Shown piece after piece: positions 29,362 through 37,185 of a stretch of DNA of 64,000 nt. The position numbers and the translations under genes were made by a program. How positions within the stretch are numbered: position 1 is the first letter of the stretch; each line of letters begins with the position of its first letter. The stretch comes from Pseudomonadota bacterium (lineage in GTDB: Bacteria > Pseudomonadota > Gammaproteobacteria > Steroidobacterales > Steroidobacteraceae): assembly GCA_018240525.1 (NCBI GenBank), contig JAFEFN010000013.1:248001-312000 (forward strand), written 5' to 3'. The notes below the pieces were generated by a model that saw nothing but the letters and a program-made list of their open reading frames with translations, had not been told where the DNA came from and made no database searches.

Positions 29362-30594
29362 GTGACGAGAAGCGACTGGCCTGTTCTCGGGCTTCGGGCA
29401 GCACGCCTGGCGGTAATGCTGTCTGCACTCGCCGTCTTCGGCTGCGGCCACCGCCCTGAACCGCCGCGTCGTCCGGAACTGACCATCCAGCTGCGTTGGA
29501 TCAAGGGTTACCCGGCCGAGACCCGGCGTAACGTCGAGACGGGCATGGACTGGGCGCTCTCGTTCCTTGGCGCCACGCTTCCGAGCGTGAGCCAAGACCT
29601 CTATTCCTGGCATGGTAACGTTGTGACCCTCGACCTGGACGCCGCAGGCCTGGCGCCGGAGGCCGCACCGGCCTGGATCGCGCTCCTCGCAACTCTCAAG
29701 GCCAGTGACGAATACCGGCGGGTCGGTGCGCTCGACATAGGACGCTTCGTCACGCTGACGCTGTGCAGCTCACCTCAGTACTTTGCACTGACGGGAGCCT
29801 CGCCAAGCTTCGCGGAATTTCAAGCGCGACATCCGCAGGAACGCAAGTCGGCGGCGGTCGTGGAATCCGGGATTGCCAAGGGAAATCGGCTCGTGGAAAT
29901 CGGGCCACCGGGTCGCGTCGCCGACATATTCTTCGTCGCATTCGAGGGTACCGGCTCAATTGCCGACGGCTCGTTCAACAAAGTCGAAATCGAAACGCTG
30001 GATTTCATGCCGAATGGGCAGCTGCGATTCGGACTGTACGACTTAGCCGGTCACCAAAAGCCGGGGACCACCCCCGAGCTCACCGACGCCGGCAAGCCCA
30101 GCAAGTGCCTCTGGTGCCACGAGATCAATCTACAGCAGCCTTACAAGAACGTGACCGACTTGCCCGGATACTATTCGACCGCGGAGTTTCGCAACATCGT
30201 ACGTGAGCGAATGAATGCGGTTCGCCTGTATCGCGCAAACCTCAAGTCCCGCGTCGACTTCAGTCGCACCAATGACCATACCTACGCCGAGTTACTCTAC
30301 CTTTCCTTCGCGGAGCCCTCCGCAGCCCGGCTCGCCCTGGAGTGGAACGAGCCTGAAGCCAAGATCAGACAAATGCTCGCCGGCTCCAGGACACACGCAC
30401 AACGGGAGCGACCGGTTCTCGGCGACCAGTTGTACGATCGCGCGGACATTGATCGCTTCGCGCCGTACCAGACCATTCGCGTTCCCTCCCAGCTCCGCGA
30501 GGCGGGTGGCTACGATCCGGATCTGATCAAACAAGACGCTGCAGCCGCGGCCGATCCGGGCAACACCGTGCCGAGAGCGGCTCGTGGGCCTTGA
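29362..30594 (+). CDS. lipoprotein with a single CXXCH haem-binding motif
   Basis: About 410 residues from the GTG at 29362 (a GTG at 29350 is also possible). LRAARLAVMLSALAVFGC ends in a lipobox-like VFGC, so the protein is probably a lipoprotein. The N-terminal domain is LQ-type unknown (RWIKGYPAETRRNVETGMDWALSFLG). SKCLWCHEINLQ holds one CXXCH motif, indicating covalent haem c or a related site. The region around FVAFEGTGSIADGSFNKVEIETLDFMPNG suggests a beta-rich domain. It overlaps the acyltransferase gene by 11 nt. Family unknown; redox function is inferred only from CXXCH. Confidence 0.7.
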   Translation: MTRSDWPVLGLRAARLAVMLSALAVFGCGHRPEPPRRPELTIQLRWIKGYPAETRRNVETGMDWALSFLGATLPSVSQDLYSWHGNVVTLDLDAAGLAPEAAPAWIALLATLKASDEYRRVGALDIGRFVTLTLCSSPQYFALTGASPSFAEFQARHPQERKSAAVVESGIAKGNRLVEIGPPGRVADIFFVAFEGTGSIADGSFNKVEIETLDFMPNGQLRFGLYDLAGHQKPGTTPELTDAGKPSKCLWCHEINLQQPYKNVTDLPGYYSTAEFRNIVRERMNAVRLYRANLKSRVDFSRTNDHTYAELLYLSFAEPSAARLALEWNEPEAKIRQMLAGSRTHAQRERPVLGDQLYDRADIDRFAPYQTIRVPSQLREAGGYDPDLIKQDAAAAADPGNTVPRAARGP

Positions 30595-32545
30595 GCCCGC
30601 GCGGATAAAATATCGCGCTGACATCGACGGGCTGCGAGCCCTCGCGGTCGGTGCCGTCATCCTCTATCACGCGCGCGTACCCGGATTTGCCGGCGGTTAC
30701 GTCGGCGTCGATGTGTTCTTTGTAATTTCCGGGTTTCTGATTACGCAGTTGCTTGATCAGGTCCGGGGCGCACCATGGACGCCTGCCCTCGCGAATTTCT
30801 ACCTGCGGCGCGCACGCCGCCTTCTGCCCGCGCTGTTCGTCATGCTTGCGGTGTGCACGGTTCTTGCGACAGCGCTCTACTTCCCGAAGGATCTGAAGAA
30901 CTATGGTCGCAGCCTGGTGTATTCGGTCGCCTTCCTCGGCAACTTCGGTGCCGCAATGCAAGGCGGCTACTTCGATCCCGGTGCCCGCTTCGCGCCGCTG
31001 CGGCACTTGTGGTCGCTGGGCGTGGAGGAGCAGTTTTATCTGCTCTATCCGTTGGCACTCCTTGCCACATCAGGCCTTAGGAAATCCTCGCAGGCCGCGC
31101 TCTTGGTGGCGCTCGCGACCGGCTCGTTGCTGCTCTCCTTCTGGGGCGCGGTGCATGCTCCCGTCCTGAATTTCTACATGCTACCCACGCGCGCCTGGGA
31201 GCTGATGACCGGCGCGGTGCTCGCCACCACCCCACTTCGAACAAAGCAGCGCACGAATGAGCTCTTGGGGGCATGCGGGATCGTCGGCATTCTGATCGTG
31301 GTGGGCTACGCACGCGTCATCACTTTCCCGGGAACGGCGGGCCTGGTCACCTCGCTGTGCACCGGCATGCTGATCGTGGCCAATGCGTCCGGCCGGACAA
31401 CCGTGGCACGAATACTCAGTCTTCGCCCGTTAGTATTCACCGGCCTGATCTCGTACTCGCTTTACCTGTGGCACGCGCCACTCATTGCATTCCTCGACTA
31501 CTACAGCATTCGGGAACCCAGCGCGCCTGTGCTTGGCCTGACGCTTCTGGTCACTTACCTGATCTCCACCGCCAGCTGGGTCTTCATTGAGCAGCCCGTG
31601 CGTACCAGAAAGCTCGCCGCGGCACCGCGAGCGATCATTGCGGCGGCGGCGTTTGCGACGGTGGTCTTTGCCGCCCTGGGCTACGGGTTCTTCCGAGCAG
31701 ATGGCTTGCCCGGGCGCATGGCCGTCTTGCCTCCCGCGATCGCAGAAGAATCCCCGGAGTTCTCGGCGATGGAGGCCCGCTGCACGGGACTTCCGCTTGC
31801 GGAGATCACGGTCGGCCATCTTTGCAGTTTCGGACCTCAGACTGACTCGGCCCCCAGGGTGCTGGTGTGGGGTGACAGCCACGCCGGGGTGCTTCTGCCG
31901 GTATACCAGTCGCTCGCGATCGCGCGCAAAGTGCGGATCTACTTCGGTATCCGTGGTGCCTGTTGGCCGCTGCCGGGGGCGGAAGCGGCCGGCTCCGGTG
32001 AATTCTGGCGCGCTCGCTGCGCTGCTTTCAATGCAGCCATGTTGCAGGCAGTGGAGCAGCTGAACCCGCAACGCGTGATTCTGAACGCCTACTGGCTCGA
32101 TCCTGGAGCGAAATCTGAGCCCGAATTCCGTCGGCGCGTATCTGGGCACGGAACCGAGGTGTCCGATGCCCTGAACACTCTTCTCGCGGGGATGAGACGG
32201 CGGGGCCGGTCCGTGTGTGCGGTACTCACCGTGCCGGGGTACGATTATCCGATTCCCTATGCGGTTGCGATGGCCCAGCGTCGAAACATCGACGACGACG
32301 CGCTCGCCCTGGCGCGTAGCGATGCGCTGCGCGAATTCCAGTCGGTCGAGGCCCAATTGCGGTTGCAGGCAGGCCAAGATGCGCTGCGCATCGCGGACCC
32401 CAAGGACGTCATATGCCCCGGGGACCGGTGCGTGATCCGCGCTCCCGGCGGGGCACTCCTTTATCGCGACGCGAATCATGTGTCTCTCGCTGGGGCGCGA
32501 TTTCTGTCCGGGACGGTGGAACGGTGCCTCGCGGACTTGAAGTAG
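30584..32545 (+). CDS. membrane acyltransferase 3 with C-terminal SGNH domain (OafA/YrhL-like)
   Basis: 653 residues from the GTG at 30584, overlapping the preceding gene by 11 nt. The N-terminal acyltransferase-3 domain begins YRADIDGLRALAVGAVILYHARVP, with R and H of the family signature, and has about ten membrane segments up to residue 370. The C-terminal domain is SGNH: VLVWGDSHAG gives the Ser-containing block I, and DANHVSLAGARFL the Asp-His block V. Such enzymes O-acetylate surface polysaccharides. Neighbours (sulfotransferases, GT2) fit glycan tailoring. Confidence 0.92.
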   Translation: MGLEPARIKYRADIDGLRALAVGAVILYHARVPGFAGGYVGVDVFFVISGFLITQLLDQVRGAPWTPALANFYLRRARRLLPALFVMLAVCTVLATALYFPKDLKNYGRSLVYSVAFLGNFGAAMQGGYFDPGARFAPLRHLWSLGVEEQFYLLYPLALLATSGLRKSSQAALLVALATGSLLLSFWGAVHAPVLNFYMLPTRAWELMTGAVLATTPLRTKQRTNELLGACGIVGILIVVGYARVITFPGTAGLVTSLCTGMLIVANASGRTTVARILSLRPLVFTGLISYSLYLWHAPLIAFLDYYSIREPSAPVLGLTLLVTYLISTASWVFIEQPVRTRKLAAAPRAIIAAAAFATVVFAALGYGFFRADGLPGRMAVLPPAIAEESPEFSAMEARCTGLPLAEITVGHLCSFGPQTDSAPRVLVWGDSHAGVLLPVYQSLAIARKVRIYFGIRGACWPLPGAEAAGSGEFWRARCAAFNAAMLQAVEQLNPQRVILNAYWLDPGAKSEPEFRRRVSGHGTEVSDALNTLLAGMRRRGRSVCAVLTVPGYDYPIPYAVAMAQRRNIDDDALALARSDALREFQSVEAQLRLQAGQDALRIADPKDVICPGDRCVIRAPGGALLYRDANHVSLAGARFLSGTVERCLADLK

Positions 32546-32629
32546 CAGCACCATGGGTGCTCGTCCATATTTCACGGCAGCCCGATGTGAAGCCAGCCTC
32601 GTTTACGCCGGCTTAGGAGGCAGTCACGA

Positions 32630-33310
32630 GTGCCGGCGTTAGGTAATTTCGGGAAGCTTTCGAAGAGTTGCTCCGCCTTACCTCTTACGGGCCTGACAGC
32701 ATTGCTTTTGATTTCCTGCTGGCCGGCAACAGCTCATTCCGCATCGGCGGGCAGCGCAGAGCCCCATGAATCCTGGAGTTTCACCGCTTCCTTGTACGCC
32801 TACTTCCCGCCGGAAAGCGGTGACTACCTGCAACCCACGCTGACCGCGGATCGCGGTCCGCTCCATCTGGAGGCTCGCTACAACTACGAGGACCTCCACA
32901 CCGGCTCTACGTGGTTCGGATACAACGTCACGGGGGGCGACACGCTATCGTGGGAATTCACGCCGATGATCGGGGCGATATTCGGGAGGCTGAACGGCGT
33001 CGGCCCGGGCTACCGCGGGTCCCTGCAGTGGCGCACGCTCGAGTTCGACAGCGAAGGCGAGTATGTGTTCGATACCGCGGAATCGTCCGCCAGCTATTTC
33101 TACAACTGGTCCGAATTGAGATACAGAATGAATGAGCGGTTTTGGGCCGGAATCGTCTTTCAACACACCCGGGTATATCGATCGGACCGAGAAATCCAGC
33201 GCGGACTGTTCGCGGGTTTTTCATACAGGCGCGTGGATTTCAGCGGATATTTGTTCAATCCCGACGACGATCAGCGTCTTGTCGTCGTCGCACTCTCCGC
33301 AAATTGGTGA
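32630..33310 (+). CDS. exported beta-strand-rich protein, possible outer-membrane barrel
   Basis: 226 residues from the GTG at 32630, with TAGGAGG at 32613-32619. The N-terminus (LTALLLISCWPATAHSASAG) is a signal peptide with likely cleavage after HSA or SAS. The mature part alternates aromatic strands (SWSFTASLYAYFPP, LHLEARYNYEDL, ASYFYNWSELRYRMNERFWAGIVFQHTRVY) and ends in ALSANW, with a terminal aromatic residue as in outer-membrane beta-barrels. At about 200 mature residues an eight-stranded barrel is plausible. Function unknown. It is 84 bp after the acyltransferase. Confidence 0.65.
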   Translation: MPALGNFGKLSKSCSALPLTGLTALLLISCWPATAHSASAGSAEPHESWSFTASLYAYFPPESGDYLQPTLTADRGPLHLEARYNYEDLHTGSTWFGYNVTGGDTLSWEFTPMIGAIFGRLNGVGPGYRGSLQWRTLEFDSEGEYVFDTAESSASYFYNWSELRYRMNERFWAGIVFQHTRVYRSDREIQRGLFAGFSYRRVDFSGYLFNPDDDQRLVVVALSANW

Positions 33311-33723
33311 GTCGCCGACTGCTTGGTTGAGTCTGCCGGACTTGGGGGGTCGAATCGCATCGCGGCCTCGGATATTGGCAGAGGCGGAGCTCGCGATTAA
33401 ATCATTGATCCTGCTCCGGTAAATGGGGCACTGACCATCACGCACGCGCGGCACGCGCCTTCGCGCCGCGACGACTTATGTGCATACGTGTACCCGCGGC
33501 TCGACCCTTGCGCACGCGCATTGCTAGTCACGACCACTGGCAGACTGGTTGAATTGGGGACAGGTCAGTCGCGGTAAAGGCCTAGTGCAAACTTCCCCCT
33601 CGGCTCGAAGGATCGCGAAGCATTGAGCAAGCGCCGCCCGTCGTGCTGGCCCGTTGCTCCGCCATCCAGTCCGGGATAGCTTTTTCTATGTCAGTATTGC
33701 TGCAGCTGCCGAGGGCTGCGATC
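33311..33723. other. 413-bp intergenic region before the sulfotransferase
   Basis: No motif-bearing frame is visible. A lone in-frame ATG at 33688 precedes the sulfotransferase without a ribosome binding site. The gap probably holds a promoter for the sulfotransferase-GT2 set. Confidence 0.4.
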
Positions 33724-34602
33724 GTGAACCTGCCGAATTTCTTCATCGTGGGCACCCAGAAGGCGGGGACCACGTCGCTGTACCACTACCTCGGACAGCA
33801 TCCAGATATCTTCGTTTCCCCCATCAAAGAACCCGGGTACTTCGCTCCTGAGCAGACCCCGGAGAAGCACCGCTTCAGTTGGGAGAGGTATCAGGCGCTC
33901 TTTGCTGACGTGTCACATGAGCAGGCGATCGGCGAGGCCACCGCGACCTACCTCTGGTCGCATACAGCCGCTCAAAATATAGCGGCACATATTCCGAGCG
34001 CGAGGATAATCATCGTCCTGCGCAACCCCATCGAGCGGGCCTTCTCACAATACCTGCATATGCGCTCAGCTGGCGCAACCCAAAGATCATTTCGCGATCA
34101 GATCAACCATGCCTTGACCACGCCCCCCGGAGAGTTCGGCCTAGAGTGGCCATTCTTGGAACTCGGCAGATACGGTGAGCAATTGCCACGCTATTTCGCT
34201 TCGTTTCCCCGCTCCCAGATCCACATCGCCCTTTACGAAGATTTCGAGCGGTCCGCGATCCAACTTGCCCAAGAGCTATTTGCATTCCTCGGCGTCGCGG
34301 CAGACTTCACTCCGGACGTTTCACACCGCCACAACGTACCGCGGGTGCACCGACTTCCGGGCCTCGTCTCGGCACTGAGAAAATCCGCGGCCTGGCCGCA
34401 TCTGCGGCAGCTTGTACCCGTGGGCTTACGCGGCGGCACGCTGTCGCTGCTTGCCCATCGTCGCCGGCCATTATGCATTGACCGAAGCGACCGCGCCTTT
34501 CTCGCCGAATACTACGCAGACGACATTGCACGGCTCTCCTCGCTCCTGCAACGAGACTTTCGCCACTGGCTTGCACCATCGCCACCTCAGCACCCGCACT
34601 AA
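33724..34602 (+). CDS. sulfotransferase family protein (heparan-type)
   Basis: 292 residues from the GTG at 33724, which has GAGGG in front (an ATG at 33688 is an alternative). PNFFIVGTQKAGTTSLYHYLGQHP holds the 5'-phosphosulfate-binding loop of PAPS-dependent sulfotransferases. IIIVLRNPIERAFSQYLHM is the 3'-phosphate-binding segment, with RNP and the Ser. The layout matches Sulfotransfer_1/3 proteins, which sulfate glycans, lipids or peptides. It is followed closely by a GT2 gene and a second sulfotransferase. Confidence 0.92.
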   Translation: MNLPNFFIVGTQKAGTTSLYHYLGQHPDIFVSPIKEPGYFAPEQTPEKHRFSWERYQALFADVSHEQAIGEATATYLWSHTAAQNIAAHIPSARIIIVLRNPIERAFSQYLHMRSAGATQRSFRDQINHALTTPPGEFGLEWPFLELGRYGEQLPRYFASFPRSQIHIALYEDFERSAIQLAQELFAFLGVAADFTPDVSHRHNVPRVHRLPGLVSALRKSAAWPHLRQLVPVGLRGGTLSLLAHRRRPLCIDRSDRAFLAEYYADDIARLSSLLQRDFRHWLAPSPPQHPH

Positions 34603-34610
34603 TTCAGCTC

Positions 34611-35558
34611 ATGTCGCAGCCCCTGGTGTCAGTCGTCCTCCCAACCTTCAATCGCCTGCGCTTCCTGAAGCCTGCGGTCGAATCGGTCTTCTTGCAGTCC
34701 TTCCAGGACTGGGAATTGATCATTGCCGACGATGGATCGGATGAAGACACACGAGCATATCTGCGAACGCTTCCGGCGCCGCAGGTCAAGATTCTGTGGC
34801 TACCCCATTGCGCTAACCCATCCCGGCTGAGAAATGCGGCCATCCGCGCAAGCGGTGGCCGTTACATAGCACTGCTCGACTCGGACGACGTCTGGGCGGC
34901 TGCAAAACTCGAACGGCAGGTCCAGGCTATGGACTCCGCTCCCCACTGCGGCTGGTCATACACTCTCGAAAATTTCATCGACGAGACCGGAGGCCCGTAC
35001 ACACGGGCACGCCTGCGCACGTTTCCGCCAAAAAGCGGCTGGATTTTCGAATCGCTGCTCAAGCTCGAGGTGGCTATGTCGATGCCGACGATTCTGGCGA
35101 CGGCGGAACTGCTCGGGAGAATCGGCGGCTTCGACGAGCAACTGAAATTCGGAGAGTGGCACGACCTCAGTTTGCGACTCGCTCTGGCAAGTGAGGTGTT
35201 GGTCGTTGCAGAGCCGCTGTGTGCGGTGCGGATGCACGACGAGCACTACACCGCGGACCGGATGCACGAGCAACTGGGTTGGCTGCAGCTGTACCGTAAA
35301 ATGCGGGACCTCGTGGCGGAACCGGAGCTGCGCGAATACTGCTCCCGGGTTTGCGCCGACACGGCCTTGTACATCGCGCGTTTGCAGATGGCGCAAGGCG
35401 CCTACGCAGATGCTCTGACCGTGCTCACCGAAACCTCACCACTCGCCCGCGGCTTCCCGTCTTGGTGGTGGGGAGTCTTGAAGGAGATCGCGCGCCCCTT
35501 TATTCCGCGGCGACTGCTTGCGTCTACTCGCAAGGCAGGGCCTAAGGCGCTGCCGTGA
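34611..35558 (+). CDS. GT2 family glycosyltransferase
   Basis: 315 residues, 8 bp after the sulfotransferase. N-terminal VSVVLPTFNRLRFLKPAVESVFLQSFQDWELIIADDGSDEDT is the classical GT-A/GT2 nucleotide-binding start, and YIALLDSDDVW carries the metal-binding DxD. The distal half (GGFDEQLKFGEWHDLSLRLA) holds the ED/WHDL-type acceptor motif. It is an inverting transferase probably building a surface glycan. It is the middle gene of a sulfotransferase-GT2-sulfotransferase set. Confidence 0.93.
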   Translation: MSQPLVSVVLPTFNRLRFLKPAVESVFLQSFQDWELIIADDGSDEDTRAYLRTLPAPQVKILWLPHCANPSRLRNAAIRASGGRYIALLDSDDVWAAAKLERQVQAMDSAPHCGWSYTLENFIDETGGPYTRARLRTFPPKSGWIFESLLKLEVAMSMPTILATAELLGRIGGFDEQLKFGEWHDLSLRLALASEVLVVAEPLCAVRMHDEHYTADRMHEQLGWLQLYRKMRDLVAEPELREYCSRVCADTALYIARLQMAQGAYADALTVLTETSPLARGFPSWWWGVLKEIARPFIPRRLLASTRKAGPKALP

Positions 35559-35559
35559 C

Positions 35560-36243
35560 ATGATCATCTCGCACAAATATCGATACATCTTCATAAAGAC
35601 GGGAAAGACGGCTGGCACCAGCATCGAGATCGCGTTGTCCAAATATGCCGGCCCGGCGGACGTAATCACGCCCTGTACGGTTGAGGATGACTTGCTGCGC
35701 GCTCAATTAGGCTACGTTGGACCCCAAAACTACCACCTTCCAATCAGGCGTTACTCCCTTGGGATGATTGCGAATTCTCTTTTCGCCCGGAGACGCGTCG
35801 CGTACTTCAATCACATGGGCGCGGAAAGCATTCGTCGCCTCGTTGGCCGCCAGATCTGGTCGGCGTATTACAAGTTCTGCTTTGAACGCAATCCATGGGA
35901 CAAGGTGGTGTCGGCCTATTATTACGATGTCGCAGATCCAGCGATCCTCAGCATCTCCGACTACATACGGGGCGGGGCTTGCGATTACCTCCCAGGCGCA
36001 AAGCTGTACACGATCAGAGGAGAAGTTGCCGTAGACGAGATCTTTCAGTTCGAGTCTCTGGACAAGGCGATGCTGACTGTGGCGCATCGCGTGGGACTGC
36101 CCGAGACGCCGTCGCTACCCAGAGCAAAGGCACAGTTTCGACCGCCGGACAGACACTATCGCGAGGTGCTCAGCGAAGGTGACAAGCAAGAGATCGGCAG
36201 GATTTACGCAAAGGAAATCGCCACCTTTGGCTACCAATGGTAG
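35560..36243 (+). CDS. sulfotransferase family 2-like protein
   Basis: 227 residues from the ATG at 35560, 1 bp after the GT2 stop. YIFIKTGKTAGTSIEIAL is a PAPS-binding loop of the carbohydrate sulfotransferase type (P-loop-like TGKTAGTS). FCFERNPWDKVVSAYYYD is the 3'-phosphate motif. The rest is divergent from the first sulfotransferase, so the two are probably not duplicates and may act on different positions. It has few cysteines and no signal peptide. Confidence 0.85.
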   Translation: MIISHKYRYIFIKTGKTAGTSIEIALSKYAGPADVITPCTVEDDLLRAQLGYVGPQNYHLPIRRYSLGMIANSLFARRRVAYFNHMGAESIRRLVGRQIWSAYYKFCFERNPWDKVVSAYYYDVADPAILSISDYIRGGACDYLPGAKLYTIRGEVAVDEIFQFESLDKAMLTVAHRVGLPETPSLPRAKAQFRPPDRHYREVLSEGDKQEIGRIYAKEIATFGYQW

Positions 36244-36496
36244 CTTGCCGTTGAGTTTGGGCCGGCACTGGCAGCCACCTCATCCGGCGCCGCTACGAGT
36301 CGCGTAACGCTCTTCCGGCAACCCGTCTCGGACCGGTGAACAAGCTGCGCTGCCAGGAAGTGGGCTCGCGCCCTGCGTAAGACAGACCGGGGCGGGGGGC
36401 AGACTCGAAAGAGCCGACGTGGGGGGATTGCTGACATAAGGTACATGGGGGCTCGTTGCGGGCCGCCCCACCAACGTTGCCGAGCCGGTCCCGTTC

Positions 36497-36504
36497 TTGT
36501 ATAC
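36497..36504. promoter_or_regulatory. candidate operator TTGTATAC before gntR
   Basis: TTGTATAC lies 19-26 bp before the regulator's ATG. It belongs to the GTATRCAAT motif family seen upstream of other genes of the cluster. Autoregulation is inferred, not shown. Confidence 0.35.
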
Positions 36505-36522
36505 CTGCGCGCCGGAGGACCG

Positions 36523-37155
36523 ATGGCAGGCGCATTTGACAAGGCTTATCACGCGGTGCGCGAAGGCATCATCGCCGGCCGCTTTCCGCCAGCCAAGCGC
36601 ATCACCGAGCAGGAGGTCGCCGCGGTCGCCGGCGTAAGCCGCACACCCGTGCGGGAGGCACTGCGCAGGCTGCACGCCGAAGGGCTCGTGGACTTTCGTC
36701 CCAACCAGGGCGCCATGGTGACCGCCTGGTCGGAGCAGGAAACGCAGGAGATCTTCGAGCTGCGTGCCATCCTGGAGAGCTACGGGGCCGGCCTGGCTGC
36801 CCAACGTGCCAGCGACGCGCAGATCGGCACGCTACGCCTGCTGGCCGAGCAGCAGCAGGAGGAATCGCTGCTACGTGCCCCGGGGTACGTCGAGCGCGTG
36901 TGCGAGCTCAACAGTCGCTTCCACCGGGAGCTGCAGGAGGCCGCGGGCAGCCCGCGGCTATCGCAGGCGCTGACCTCGATTCTCGAGGCACCACTGGTGC
37001 TGAAGACCTTCCAGAACTATTCCGCCGAGGATCTGGCGCGCAGCGCCGCCCATCACCTGGAGATCGTGCAGGCGATCGAGCATCGCGACAGCGACTGGGC
37101 CGCCTCCGTCATGCGCTCCCACGTCCTCGCGGCGCGACGCACGCAGCGCCGGTGA
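36523..37155 (+). CDS. GntR family regulator with FCD effector domain
   Basis: 210 residues from the ATG at 36523 (GGAGGACC just before); the longer frame from 36445 is rejected. The N-terminal winged helix has IIAGRFPPAKRITEQEVAAVAGVSRTPVREALRRLHAEGLVDFRPNQGAMV, the GntR signature. The FCD domain follows (EIFELRAILESYGAGLAAQRA ... NSRFHRELQEAAGSPRL ... HHLEIVQAIEHRD), with the metal/ligand-binding Asn, His and His pattern. FCD regulators usually sense a catabolic intermediate. It converges with the TonB receptor gene and probably controls the 37-48 kb cluster. Confidence 0.9.
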   Translation: MAGAFDKAYHAVREGIIAGRFPPAKRITEQEVAAVAGVSRTPVREALRRLHAEGLVDFRPNQGAMVTAWSEQETQEIFELRAILESYGAGLAAQRASDAQIGTLRLLAEQQQEESLLRAPGYVERVCELNSRFHRELQEAAGSPRLSQALTSILEAPLVLKTFQNYSAEDLARSAAHHLEIVQAIEHRDSDWAASVMRSHVLAARRTQRR

Positions 37156-37185
37156 GGGCGCCGCGACGCGCGGCCTGATTTCGGC

